Source of the DNA: Bromus sterilis
Lineage: Eukaryota; Streptophyta; Magnoliopsida; Poales; Poaceae
Assembly: GCA_950022295.1 (NCBI GenBank)
Contig: OX465600.1
Location: 8,618,001-8,682,000 of the forward strand
Length of the DNA stretch: 64,000 bases
Reading direction: 5' to 3'
Both the position numbers and the translations under genes were made by a program. The notes beneath the pieces were generated by a model, which saw only the letters and a program-made list of their open reading frames with translations, ran no database searches and was not told the origin of the DNA. How positions within the stretch are numbered: position 1 is the stretch's first letter; each line of letters starts with the position of its first letter. This document shows positions 22,949 to 35,212 of the stretch, piece after piece.

Positions 22949-24916
22949 ATGGTGCGGCCGGCGGGCCTCCTCGACCCAACCACCCGGCGCCGCCCGTTCC
23001 TCGACCAGCGCCGCCCGTCCTTCCGGCGCCGCTGGCAGCAGCGCCCGCTCTGGGCCCGCCTCCTGCTATCCCTCGTCCTCGCCCTCGCCTGCGCCCTCCT
23101 CCTCCTCGCCCTCGCCGGCTCCCCCGACCCCTCCTCCCCGCCCTCCACCGACGCCTCCTTCTCCTCCCGATCCACCGACGCCGACGCCCACGCCGACGCC
23201 GATGCCGTCTCCTCCCCTCTCCTCCGCCAGGTAACCCACCCGATTAACTCGCACCACATCCGCAGTTCCGCATTTCCACAAAATCATATTGCCTCGTCTC
23301 GCTCGGAACGATTAGATTCTGTTCTAGTAGGTGTCAGTTACCATTATAACTACTGAATTTGCTACTACTTCCATAGCGCACTACTTTGACTAGCACACGC
23401 AAACTGCTTAAGAGAAGATCATGGATGTGAACTATAATCTAAATGTTCTGAACTTTTTGATGCGCAGACATTGTACCTCGAGGGGATCACGGACGCGCAC
23501 AACATGACGGACGAAATGCTCAGCGCGCACTCGCTCTCCCGTCAGCTCACGGACCAGATCGCTCTCGCAAAGACCTACATCACGGCCGCGAAAGAAGCCA
23601 ACAACCTGCAGTTCGTGGCGGAGCTTGGCGCGCTGGTGCGGCGTGAGCAGAGCATCCTCGCGCGTGCCGCGGCCCACGGCAGCACGGTGGTCAAGGAGGA
23701 CGCGGAGAAAGCGATCAGGGACATGGCCCTTCTCTTCTTCCAGGCTCAGCAGTTCCGGTACGACAGTGCAATCACCATCTTGAAGCTCAAGGGTCAGATT
23801 CTGTCCCTAGAGGAGAAGTCCAAGGCCGAGGCGGACAAGAGCACAAAGTATGGCCAGATCGCTGCCGAGGAGCTCCCAAAGGGGCTTTATTGCCTTGGTG
23901 TCCGGTTAACCATGGAATGGTTCAACAGTGCCGAGCTTCAGAGGAAGTTCTCCGATAGGAGCCCAGCAGTGCAGAGCAATCTGAGGGATAACAGCCTCTA
24001 TCATTATTGCGTTTTCTCCGACAACATCATCGCTGTGTCTGTTGTCGTCAATTCCACAACTCTGAATTCAAAGCACCCTGAAAAGGTTGTTTTCCATTTG
24101 GTGACCGACGAGGTCAACTATGATCCAATGAGGGCATGGTTTGCCTTGAATGACTACAGAGGGGCCACCGTGGAGATACAGAAGGTGGAGGACTTCACGT
24201 GGCTAAATTCTTCGTATGTCCCTGTTCTTAAACAGCTCCAGGATGCCGCTACACAGAATTTCTACTTCTCTGGAAGTGGTAATCGCGGAACGCCAATCAA
24301 ATTCAGAAATCCAAAGTACTTATCAATGCTCAACCACCTGAGGTTTTACATCCCGGAAATCTATCCAGAACTGCACAAGGTGGTGTTTCTTGATGATGAT
24401 ATCGTTGTTCAGAAGGACCTGTCAGATTTGTTTACAATCAACCTCAATGGTAACGTTATGGGGGCAGTTGAGACTTGCATGGAGACGTTCCACAGATTTC
24501 ATAAGTATCTCAATCATTCCCATCCTCTGATCCGTGCTCATTTTGATCCTGATGCTTGTGGCTGGGCATTTGGTATGAATGTGCTTGATCTTGTTGAATG
24601 GAGGAACAAGAATGTCACAGGCATATATCATTATTGGCAGGAGCGCAATGCTGATCATACCCTGTGGAAGCTTGGATCTTTACCACCTGGGCTTCTTGCT
24701 TTTTATGGCTTGGTTGAAGCACTGGACCCAAAATGGCATGTCTTGGGGCTGGGCTACACAACTGTCGATCCTGATACTATTAAGGAAGGTGCAGTATTGC
24801 ATTATAATGGAAATTTGAAGCCATGGCTGAAAATTGGGATGGAGAAGTACAAGGGCTTCTGGGACAATTATGTGGACTATTCACACCCTCTGCTTCAACG
24901 GTGCTTCATGCGCTGA
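22949..24916 (+). CDS. GAUT10-like: Galacturonosyltransferase (GT8 family, GAUT10-like)
   Basis: Exons 22949-23230 and 23468-24916 (phase 0, CAG|GTAACC...GCGCAG) encode about 576 residues. The protein is a type II Golgi membrane protein: a short basic N-terminus, one membrane segment at about residues 36-57, a low-complexity Ser/Asp stem, a conserved stem region (NMTDEMLS, QLTDQIALAKTYI, AQQFRYDSA, KYGQIAAEELPK) and a C-terminal GT8 domain. Catalytic landmarks: CVFSDNIIAVSVVVNST, the metal-binding FLDDDIVVQ (Asp403-405), MNHLRFYIPE-type LNHLRFYIPE, GWAFGMNVLDL, and HYNGNLKPW (residues 539-547). GAUT enzymes transfer galacturonic acid from UDP-GalA to homogalacturonan in pectin synthesis. The sequence resembles Arabidopsis GAUT10/GAUT11 most closely from memory; the exact orthologue was not tested. 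No defect was seen. Confidence 0.93.
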
Positions 24917-25993
24917 TTAATGTGTATCAATATTAGAACTTTTTGTGACCTTCTGATGGACATGCTTCAAAATGCATAGCTTGAACAGTCACACACGGAC
25001 GTTCTTGTGAATTTGATAGGCTTCGTTCACAAGCTACACCCTCCGATTAAATATGGACAGTTGTTTATACTGGCATATCTAGTTGATAAGGTACATCGAC
25101 TACAGATATGACCAGCCACACAGGTAACAGCAGAAGACCTAAGATTGGCATTCAGTAGGCTGCTACTTGAACAACATCGATTAGTTGGCTTCACAACTTG
25201 CAACCACCAATGTAATTTTTCCCATTTTGATTTTTTTGGTGAGACTGAAGGAAGGGCATAATTGTAGAATTGATTTAAATTATTGAGGTGCTACAACAAG
25301 TTTTGAGATACATATTTATGGATATTCATACAGATCAACCTTTTTTTATGGGTATTTATACATCTTCATAAGAAGAGTTATCTTATATCATTTCCACATT
25401 CAGAATTTAATTCGTATTCATAGTTGCTCAATTCTGTTTGTATCTTTGTTGCGTGAGGCGAATAAAGCTTATTCGGAGGGTCCAGATCAATGCCTGCTGC
25501 GAGAAAAATGTTTGCTGGTAATTTAGTTCATACATTCTTTATGTTAGCGATCTGCTGTACTTGTATGGGTGTCAAACATGTCTTCGTCACATGTGCTTCG
25601 AGTAATTATACATGATACTCTTTATGTTAAACCTCAAAGAAATTTATCATTGACAGAAATATTTAGTGAAAGCTACCATGCAGCTGGATGTTCACAGGAA
25701 GTGAAGCGTAACATGGTTTAGTATTAGGTTCACTGAAGAATTGATTTACAATATTTAGAAAATAAATACTAATTAGTTATGCTGCCATCAGCTACAAATT
25801 GATAGTAACTAAGTATACAAGCTGTGTAGCTATTATTTCCCATTTTTCTCTTCGGAGCCATTCAGCATATGGCAATGTTTTAGGTTTTGCTTCTTCTAAT
25901 ATGCTTTTCCAGATTTTCCTTTCTGTACCTCCCATCATTGTACTGCAGTGATTTTTCAAATCCAAACAGTTCCTGACGGGTTCGCTGTGGCAT
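24917..25993. other. Convergent intergenic region
   Basis: It holds the 3' UTRs of the GAUT gene (+) and the coiled-coil gene (-). AATAAAGC at 25460 could be a polyadenylation signal for either a longer GAUT transcript or a neighbouring RNA. No repeats or genes were recognised. Confidence 0.45.
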
Positions 25994-28516
25994 CTACCTC
26001 TCTTTGATGACTTCTCCATCAACATTGCTGGCAGCAACATCAGTCCTCTTCCTCCTTTTGGATCTGGACTTCCTCTTCCTACGCCTCTTACTTGTTTCTT
26101 TCGATTCGCTCTTATTCGTGGACAAGCTGAGGTTTTCATCTGCAGGGCTGGCAACAGGTTCCACTACTTGCATTATCTCTTGGTTGGCTTCAGTCAAGCT
26201 GTCATTTGAGATCTTCATCTCGCCATCAGGGTTGATTTCCTTCTCTGGTTCTCTAGCAACTTCTTTTCCATCTTCCTGATCAAGCAGCTTACTCTCTCTG
26301 CTTTGGTAGCTGACCTTGCCTTGGGGGTCCTCCAATTGGGGTTTCCCATCTAGTTCTTCTTTGCTGATTTCTTGACTGTCTTTTGAGATCTTTATCTCAC
26401 CATCAGGGTTGATTTCCTGCTCAGGTTCTCTAGCAATTTCTTTACCGTTCTCCTTCTCAAGCAGCTTACTCCCTCTGCTTTGGTAGCTGAACTCGCCTTG
26501 GGGATCCTCCAATTGTTTTTTTCCATCTGTTTCTTTGCTGATTTCTTGACTGTCTGCTGATTGATGAAGTTCAGATTGCTCTGAATGTGTTCCATTTGGA
26601 GGGGCTTCATCTGAACTTTGATTGGCATCGCCTGTTTTCTCTTGTAATGCATCATCTTCGAAGTTAGTTGTGAACTTTACAAACTGACCTTCGAATGAAC
26701 TATCTTCTTGGTGGTTGCTCTCAGATGTGGTGGTATTGTAGGATTGCGGTTCTTCTGCTTGATCAGGTGTGGGACTACTGGAGCTTGCTTTTTCCTCACC
26801 TATCACATTGTCAGGAGTTACATCTTCATTGTTTGTGCCCACTACAGTTCCCCCATCTTGGTGGTTACTCTCAGATGCAATGGGGTCATTGGAATGCAGT
26901 TCTTCTCCTGTAGCAGGCATGGGATCACTGGAGTTTGTTTTTTCTTCAGTTATCACAGTATCAGAATTTACAGCTTCGTTGTTCGTGCTCTCTAAAATTC
27001 TCTCATCTTGGTGGTTGCTCTCTGATGCAGTGGTGTTATAAGAATGTTCTTCTGTTGGAGCAGGTATGGTATCACCAGAGGTTGCAGAATTCTCGGGTGC
27101 CACACTTTCAGAAGTTGCATTTTCATTGTTTGTGGCTAACACATCATTACCGCTGACTTCTGTGTCTGGTTTCTTGTAGCCCTGGAACCTGGTCTTGATC
27201 TCTTCAAGCTCAGCTTCCTTTTGTTCCAAGAGTTCCTTTATAGCAGACATCTGGTCAGGGCCTGAAGCAGCTACAATCTCTTTCATTTGGTTGATATGGC
27301 TCTCTTTCTCCACGAGAGCTGCCTCCAGTTCTTTCTGGGTGTTGGTAAGATAAGTGGTGGTTGTTTCTGAATTCATGACCTTGTTCTTCAGTTCTGTCCT
27401 CTCAATACTCAGGATAGACGTTTTAGCTTGCAGTTCATCCACTTTTCTCCTCATCTCTTTACTAATTTCCTTTTCATTCTGGCCAAAGGAAATAGCAATA
27501 TTTTGTTAACGAGATATTGCTGGCTTCGAAAATCATGTTCGTGAACAAAACAGATAAACTATTTATAGAGCACACTAATGAAATAGGCAGATAGTTTAAG
27601 TTCTGCATGCGCTAGTGCCATAACCATGCAGTTTTATAATCCACAAATGAGCATCATTGTCATAGCTATCCTTAGGTTGTAATAAAAAAGATGTTCAGTA
27701 GAATATTATATGTTTATATTCTGATGTGATATTTCGATATGATATCTCCAGCCCAAGATTTCTGTGCAAAAACTGGTCGTATGGAATAGAATTCTTTTGT
27801 GATATTGATTGCTATGAATGCATGATTCCATATTTGACATTAAGCTCGCTGTTGGACTACAGATCTTTTGTGAGTGCATTAGTGCAGTTGTGTTCTATCT
27901 GTACTTCTGTTCATTGGTACTGTGAGTATATGCACAAGCCACATGTCATGAGTGTATAGCCTATGCTCAATAGGATATTAATTATTTGGAACTGCAAATA
28001 TCGTTTTATAGGGCCACATTTATTTGATGACATTTAGTGAACACGGGACTAAACTCAGATCACTGGTTACAGGTATAGAGCACTTCTGAGTTCAGGTGAT
28101 ATATTACCAACTTGGGGCAATCATAACCTACTGGCAGTGCAACTTATTTTTTTTAACAATACACACACAAAGAAGTAGGAGAACAATTCTGATGCATGGC
28201 ATGCCAGAAATCATATCCGTACCTCAAGGAGAGCTTGGAGGGACATGAGCTGATGCTCGCGTTCCTGGAGTAGGACGGAGAGGAGGCGCCGCTCCCTCAT
28301 CTTGTGTAGGACGCCGACGCTCAGCGTGGCGGCGCCGATTGCCAGCAGCACCAGCAGCAGGTAGGGGAGCCTCCTGTAGTTGTTGCTGCCCATTGCGTTG
28401 CCTCTTGATCTGTACTTGCCTCCATCCATCTCCATCTTGTGTGCAGTGCACCCTCTTAGTAACACCCTTCCAGGATCTCCAGCCATTGCTCTGTTTATTG
28501 CAGGCCGGGACGACAT
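25994..28516 (-). CDS. Single-pass membrane coiled-coil protein with acidic repeats and basic tail
   Basis: Exons on the minus strand, 28516-28223 and 27478-25994 (phase 0; GAG|GTACGG donor, TTGGCCAG acceptor), give about 592 residues from the first ATG. In-frame ATGs at residues 11 and 28 are alternatives. One membrane segment (YLLLVLLAIGAATLSVGV, about residues 50-67) is followed by a coiled coil (about 70-190, with KELEAALVEKE and LLEQKEAELEEI). A long Glu/Ser/Asn-rich disordered region follows with two sets of internal repeats: SESNHQ(D/E) units and a 59-residue unit (REPE(Q/K)EINPDGE), then a lysine/arginine cluster near the C-terminus (RRRKRKSRSKRRKR). I do not recognise a named family, and the function is unknown. 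The gene is intact and convergent with GAUT. Confidence 0.82.
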
Positions 28517-29655
28517 CTGTGGCTGCAGTGTGAAGAAACTTGACCTTCTTTTTGGTTGCTTGGATTCAGGAAAGAAAAAGCTGCTTGCTTAGGAATGCAG
28601 GAATAGGACTCTGAGATGCTTCACTTGCCTCAAGGTGAGGCACATGCTCTTGAATCTTGATGGCTTCGTTTTTATTGGACCTTAGTGAAGTAGAAGTAGG
28701 GGTGCAATGTTTTGTCTCTCTTTGACTTTTGTTTAGCAGTAATTATGTTGCTTGCATTTGCATCTAATCTCAGTGAAGACATCTTTGATCAGAAGTTTGC
28801 TCGTAGACCGGAGCCACAGCTGTCATGCACGCGGCACCATGGTTACACTCTTCGTTTTATTCTTCTATATGTACAAATGGGCACATCCATCTCTAAGTGA
28901 AAGCTGTGAAACTAATAATGACAAAAGAATAGACAAAGATACTTATCTTTTGACCAGGAAAAATCAATAATGCAAGGCCAGAAATATACTCGTTACAAGA
29001 CTGGCTTCATGAGTGTTACATCAGGAAACTATAATCGTCATACAAAGTAACAAAATTTTCTGTGAAGTGTTTATGAGCAGACTCTACAAAGTGAACTGGA
29101 CTATTAATTCACAAAATTTGCAATATAAAAACATAAAAAAAATCACCCTAACAATTTAGCAATGTGGATTCATTCTAAATAAGAGAATCCCCCAAAATGA
29201 AGTGCTGTGACAGTCATCTATCTCTTCTTGAATCGGCAAACTCGTACAACAGTTACATCAATTCGATAGCACTTCTAACTAATCCGTACAGTTGAAATAT
29301 GAATCAATGCAGCCTAATGAACTGGCAAGTCAAAGGAAGCTATCCACTATGAATGATGCTCTGGCAATCAGTCAATGCAGCCTGCTGAACTCTTCACAAC
29401 TTTGAAATACTATCTCTGTTGCTTTATATTACTCATTGGTTCAACCAAAAAATATTGTGACCATGATTGTTCCTGCATTAAGTAAGATTTTCCTTGCGAG
29501 TTAGCACGGTGTCAGATATGACAGTATCAATAACAAGCAAATTATGAAGATTACCTGATGATTCCCACATCAAATCGACAAGCACTCACTAATCAACTAT
29601 AGTTAACGAAGAGCCTACCCATTCAAGAAATCGGTAGTCTTCGGGTAACAAACAG
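28517..29655. other. Intergenic between coiled-coil gene and Alr-like gene
   Basis: This holds the promoter of the minus-strand coiled-coil gene and the 3' flank of the next minus-strand gene. No gene, MITE or RNA was recognised. Confidence 0.4.
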
Positions 29656-32391
29656 CTATGTGACCTTCAGAACTTCACCCAGGACAAGAGCCCACTGTGT
29701 CCAATGCGTTCCTCCCTGCATTGTTATGTTTCAAGGGAGAAGAACCATCAGTGTAAGGGTGGAAACGGCATATTTGATGGCCCAGGATCCCCAAACTTAG
29801 TCTTACTGACCATTAGAGTCTGTTGTGCATTAGCACAAGTAATCAGGATGCCAGGATCTCAATTCTCATACTGACCTGACAAAACACAGCGTATGGATCT
29901 CTCAAGGGCCCGTCACATGATAGCTCACTTGTGCTTCCATCCATGAACGTCCCGTCAGCAAAAATGACCTGATTCATGTGAACTAACCTCTCTTGTATCA
30001 AAGCAAAAAAGGAAACTATGCAGATAGCATAACATAATAAAAATATAGCTTTGGGGAGAAATTAATTCAGTTCGAGCGAAATAGTAATACATGGAATAAA
30101 CTGCCTTCAAGTATATTATTCAAAAATACGTAGCTAAAAAGCACACATGTATAGAGGAGGGTATAACACACCTCTGAAGCATAACCAGGAGTTTCCCCAG
30201 CAGTTGGCTTAATAAATGATCCTACTGGGCAAGTTTGTTGAACGACTTCACAGAATGCTATGAGTCTCTCCCTGTTGCCAAGCTCTACTGCCTGTGAGAC
30301 AAACAAACGATATTACTATTTCCTTGGTCTTAAAATGTCATGGTGTGGTAACACTGGCAGGCACATTCTAACTTTTTTAGTGAAAAACAGAAACTACTTG
30401 AAGACACTGCTTGACCTTCTATCAAGATCAAACTTTGCATTAGATGGTTTCTGTAGCCATGCGTTCTCCACGGAATTAAATCCCTGGAAGAGTGCCATCA
30501 TTTCATCAGTTCTCTTATTCTACTGTATTAATGTTTATCTTCTGAAATATGTTTCCCTACATTAAAATTTCTGAATATGTGCACATTGCCGTAGCTATGC
30601 TGATTTATCCAAAAATCAACCCTAATTTTGTATATGCTGATTTTTCAGACTGATTAAAGTTAAACTTAGAAGCAACCTGCACAATATCATGACGTGGTGC
30701 CCTCGGAAGTGGTTGAACTCTATAGCCCTTGGCTGACATGACCTCTGCAATTAGCAAACCCCCCTGTGGATAGTAGAAGATCGTCACTTGCAATTACATG
30801 CATAATTTCCTAGAAAAGGCAAGAACTAGGAAGCCACCTACTTTTACAGCCTCTCCAACCATTTGAGGAGCAAGAAACAAGCCCTGAAACATTGCTCGCA
30901 TAACATGACCAGGCGCTGACCCAAATTCCACCCCAAGGCCAGGCGCGGATAGGCGAGCCGCAGCTGCGGCAACCAAATCTTTCTTCCCAGCAATATAGCC
31001 ACCACAAGGCGCAATGGTACCACCAGGGTTCTTTATCAAGCTACCGGCAATCAGGTCTGCTCCCTGTCATGCAAATGCCCAGTTAGGTAGGACTGCTGTG
31101 ATCTGTTACTCATGTGATGATGGCCATCATGAACATACCACCATTGGAGGCTCTGACGTCTCGACAAATTCTCCGTAGCAGTTGTCCACCATGACCTTGC
31201 AGTTTGGATTTTGCATCTGAACCCAAAACATGAACAATGTCAGTACATACTGCACAGTACACACATGATTTAAGTAGATATGGAATACTCTGCCTCCCCC
31301 CAAAATACACATGATATAATCTTTGCCTTGATCAAATCAATGGCTCTACGGATATCAGCTATGCCCAGGCTCTTGCGCCAGGAATAACCGCAGGACCTCT
31401 GTATGAGCGCACACCCGGTCTCCGGTCTGACGGCACAAGCAAGAGCGTCCCAGTCAAGGCCGCCATCTACTGCAAGCTACAACTGAATCCACATCAATAA
31501 CTCATCCAAAGCAACATATAACACAGCAGAGTAGCACAATATAACATCCCAATGTAACACAGAGTAGAGATGTCTGAAGGGGAGAAACCAGCTCACCTGA
31601 ACTTCCCGGTAGGTCACCCCAAAGTCCTTGAGCGATCCTACGTTGGCCGACCCCCTGATCCCAATGACCTCCTCCAATGTGTCGTAGGGAGGCCCGGCCA
31701 CCGCCAAGAGCTGCAGCAGGAATTGTCTGTCATGAGTTGTCTGAATCCAGCAGAAACAAAGCCGGAATTTTGGTCCAGTCATGCCCATGCTCATTAGTCA
31801 TTACCTCGTGCCCGGGCCGCAGCAGCGCGAACAGAGCGCAGGCGATGGCGTGCGTGCCGGAGAAGAACTGCAGACCAAGAAGATTTCAGTTCGCCAGTGC
31901 GAGCTCAGCTCGGTCGAGCGCGGGCGCGGCAATGGAATGGGGGGAGGGAAGGGGGGAACCTGGGGGCGCACGATGGCGGCCTCGGCGCCAACGACGTGGG
32001 CGAAGACGGAGTCAAGCGCCTCCCGGCCGCCGGCGTCGTCGTGGCCGTACCCCGTCGACCCACCAAAGTGCTGCAGTTCAAACACGGGCGTCTCCGCGTC
32101 AGCGAGCAGGAGGGGACGGGGAGAGAGAGAGCGCGCGGGAAGGAGGTCCGAGGTTACGTGTGGGGCGACGCGGGCGGCACGGAAGGCGGCGGAGACGCGG
32201 GAGGAGTTGAGGGCGAGGGCGCGGTCCACCTCGCTGAACTCCGCCTGCAGCGACTCCACCGCGCGGGCCACCTCCGGGTGGAATGCCGACGCGTGCGCGC
32301 ACGGCCGCACCGTTCTCCTTCCACTCCGGGGAGCGCGAGGCCGCGCGAAGGGGGAGGAGGTCAGGGTGGCGGTGGCTGTAGCCGTCGACAT
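29656..32391 (-). CDS. Alr / methionine gamma-lyase-like PLP enzyme
   Basis: Eleven minus-strand exons, all in phase 0: 32391-32158, 32070-31960, 31867-31805, 31710-31597, 31476-31327, 31216-31139, 31063-30842, 30763-30677, 30291-30172, 29968-29876, 29715-29656; about 443 residues. The fold-type I PLP domain matches the aluminium-resistance (Alr)/Met_gamma_lyase family (PF06838): NSSRVSAAFRAARVAPHHFGGSTGYG, FFSGTHAIACALFALLRPG, AGPPYDTLEEVIG, QRSCGYSWR, MVDNCYGEFVE, the probable Schiff-base lysine in GSLIKNPGGTIAP.GGY, KPTAGETPGYASE and GTFMDGSTSELSCDGP. The Ser/Thr/Arg-rich N-terminus looks like a plastid transit peptide. The substrate is unknown; family members are predicted C-S lyases. Intron 5 would use a GC donor (31326-31325), and intron 1 is 87 bases, stop-free and in frame. 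Confidence 0.9.
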
Positions 32392-32831
32392 CGCCGGCGG
32401 CCGGCGGCAGACAGCAACTCACACACACTCCCACCGGCTTATCCTCGTCGGTCCCTTCGCCGATGCAGGTGCTTCTCTTCTCCCACACCTTAGACCGGCC
32501 CAACGTATTCCACCCAGGCCCGGCCCACGCATTCCACCAAGGCCCAGCCCAGCTCTGCCATTAGGCTCATGCTTCAAGCTAACGGCAACCTCGTCAGTTT
32601 TCCTGAGAAGAAGGAGAAGCAAGCAAGAGGGAGCTTTCACTGAACCACAACCACTAGATTCGGAGCACGTAATGGAGCTAAGCCAAGCATGCTCACGAGC
32701 AAGTAACACAATGCTTTCACTCCAAGAAGGCTCGCCGCACTGCATATATATCACCATCCTGTCCTGTGAATCTCCCATCCCCCAGGTACAGGTACAGGTG
32801 CCTTGAGCAGTGAGTTTGATCGACATTGTCA
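32392..32831. promoter_or_regulatory. Shared 440-bp head-to-head promoter region
   Basis: Start codons of the Alr-like gene (minus, 32391) and the nuclease gene (plus, 32832) are 440 bp apart and point away from each other. A TATATAT stretch at about 32745-32751 is placed to serve the nuclease. The side near the Alr-like gene is GC-rich with CACACACTC and CCAACG elements and no clear TATA box. Confidence 0.6.
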
Positions 32832-34588
32832 ATGGCATCATCCGGAGCGTTCATGGTAGCGGCGGTGCTCGGGCTGGTCCTCGCGTCGGCGCCGGCGGCG
32901 CGTGCGTGGAGCACAGAGGGACACATGCTCACATGCCAGATCGCACAGGTAAAAGAAAAAGAAACATGTCATTCTCGTTTATCGTAACATCTTGGCATCC
33001 TACATTCTGCGATTCATTCTGTTGTTGCAGGATATGCTGGAGCCTGCGGCGGCGCACGCGGTGAAGAACCTTCTGCCGGAGGAGGCGGGCGGCGACCTGT
33101 CGGCGCTCTGCGTGTGGCCTGACCAGGTGAGGCACTGGTACAAGTACCGCTGGAGCGCCCCCCTGCACTTCATCGACACCCCCGACAAGGCCTGCACCTT
33201 CGACTACTCCAGTATGTCTAGAAGCTAGCACAACTTGTTCTGAACTGCTGAATTAATCGACACGATTGGAATCATGATATGTATGTCTGATGGCCGAACA
33301 GGGGACTGCCACGACCCCAGCGGCGCCAAGGACATGTGCGTGGCCGGCGCCGTCGCCAACTTCACCTCGCAGCTCATGCACTACAAGCACGGCAGCGCCG
33401 ACCGCAAGTGTAAGCGAGAGACGGTGTTGATGTCAACCAAACCAACCAGAACAAGTGTTTCCTTTCTGTATCGCTGCTCTGAGCTCTTCTTGACTGCCCC
33501 TTCCTTTCATCTGACTGAAAATGCAGATAACATGACAGAGGCCCTGCTCTTCTTATCACACTTCATGGGAGATATTCATCAGGTAATTTAGTTAATTATA
33601 GTAATTTTGACAATCCCTTGCAGATCAATATATATCTAACATGCATTATTCCTTTTTGACATTGCATTGCAGCCCATGCATGTGGGGTTCACAAGCGACC
33701 AAGGGGGCAATGCAGTGGACCTACGCTGGTTCAAGCACAAGTCCAACCTCCATCATGTAAATAAACCAGCCCCCCTTCATGATCCTTACCTGTAACATAC
33801 ACAGAGTTTTATGTCACAAACATATGTAGCTTAACTCTTCACCTCTATGTGAATTGCATCTGAGATCTTTCTTGCCTTCAGGTATGGGACAGGGAGATAA
33901 TTCTCACGGTGCTTGCCGAGCACTACGGCAAGGACATGGCCGCATTCCGCAAGGACCTCCAGCACAACATCACCAAAGTAAGTGGAATATCACAGAAAAG
34001 TGTTCTTCCAAGACAAGGAACATGCCTGGAATGCACACTGTAGCTGGATAATTTCATGTATACATGTATGTCTCCTTCCTCCAGGGCTCGTGGTCCGATG
34101 AGTCATCGTGGGGAGATTGTGCGGACCTCATGTCTTGCCCAACCAAGTCAGTATATATACTTAAGAGATTTTCATATACATAAACAGGAGAAGAATTACA
34201 TATATTTTTTGTCATTTCTATCATCCTCTTGAACTGTTGGTATCTTGATGCAACCAACAGGTATGCTACGGAGAGCATAGGCCTGGCGTGCAAATGGGGC
34301 TACGATGGCGTCCATGACGGAGACACACTGTCTGGTAAACTACCAATCCCTACTGCCGTCGGGGCTCCATCTAGCCTTGTGTTCATCATGTCATTCATCC
34401 TGAATGATGCTTCGTGATCTGCAGATGATTACTTCGCTTCGAGGCTCCCGATCGTGACGCGTCGGATCGCGCAAGGGGGAGTGAGGCTGGCCATGTTCCT
34501 CAACCGGGTCTTCGGAGACCACAAGGTCCACAACCGCGATGTTGATATGGCATTGAACTTGGTCGTGGCTCATGATGATGAGCTGTAA
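32832..34588 (+). CDS. S1/P1-type bifunctional nuclease (plant endonuclease family)
   Basis: Nine exons: 32832-32948, 33031-33211, 33302-33409, 33527-33582, 33673-33756, 33882-33977, 34085-34146, 34261-34334 and 34425-34588; about 313 residues. All introns are GT-AG and frames join exactly. The signal peptide (residues 1-25, ending APAARA) leaves Trp26 as mature N-terminus, the residue that co-ordinates zinc in P1 nuclease (WSTEGHMLTC). Other zinc-site motifs: ALCVWPDQVRHW, LHFIDTPD, CVAGAVANF, FLSHFMGDIHQPMHVGF, GGN.VDL and WSDESS. Family enzymes are secreted or vacuolar zinc nucleases that cut single-stranded DNA and RNA during senescence, cell death and phosphate recycling. Intact; it shares its promoter region with the Alr-like gene. 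Orthology to ENDO1/BFN1 or ENDO2 was not resolved. Confidence 0.94.
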
Positions 34589-34902
34589 CACAGCGTTAAG
34601 TGACACTCGTTGTTGCATCGCCTGTATGGAAACTACCGCTACTAACTTGTTTGGAAATGATATGTACTTGTCCAAAGATGAAGACATATGATCACTGAAT
34701 AATTGGGTGTACTGTGTACATGTTCGAAGATATAGACATTTATTTGGATGTTGTAGAAGTTCACTGGTCTTTTCTCTTTGAATTAACGTTTGCTATTATT
34801 TTTCTGCCTGAATCAACATCAATACATTTGCCATGGTATGACAAGATTGTGTCTACATTCACACATCAAATACATTTGTCATTGCATGAAAAAATGCATC
34901 TT
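34589..34902. repeat. Unclassified repeat, left part (paralogue at about 41187)
   Basis: After the nuclease 3' flank, sequence from about 34815 (GAATCAACATCAATACATTTG... ACACATCAAATACATTTGTC) matches 41187-41262. The match resumes after the SINE at 35213-35280 (GACATGT...AAACTATCCGGCTTGCAT vs 41275-41315). Family unknown. Confidence 0.55.
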
Positions 34903-35212
34903 TTTTTGAGAGAGAACATAATACAACGCAAACGCTCACATACACGAGTATACTCTCACCCCTATGAACGCAACACGCACACCCTATCCCTATGAGCATC
35001 TTCGTAATACCGAGCCGGCACATCATCTTGAAATTAACAAAGTCACCACCTCGTCTTCGACGGGAACGTCTCCTCCCACTGAAAGCACGTTGCTGGAAGG
35101 CCTGGAATAAATCCAGAAAAATGTGACACCAATGTCGAATCTAAGTTTTGAACTCTGGTGGGCTAGAGATACCACTGTCACTCTAACCAACTCAACCACA
35201 TGTTGATTCACA
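34903..35212 (-). mobile_element. tRNA-derived SINE (Au type)
   Basis: On the minus strand the head GTGGTTGAGTTGGTTAGAGT holds a Pol III A-box, and GAGTTCAAAAC about 40 bases on is a B-box. The body contains CAGTGGGAGGAGACGTTCCC and CATAGGG...GTGTGCGTG, and the element ends in a short T/A tail (plus-strand TTTTTTT at 34901). A 14-bp target duplication AAAAAATGCATCTT flanks it at 34889-34902 and 35213-35226. The empty site survives in the related repeat at 41250. Confidence 0.85.

Noticed and set aside
22672..23259. 195-codon minus-strand ORF over GAUT exon 1
   Set aside because: Shadow of the GC-rich first exon; the plus strand has the membrane anchor and correct splice donor.
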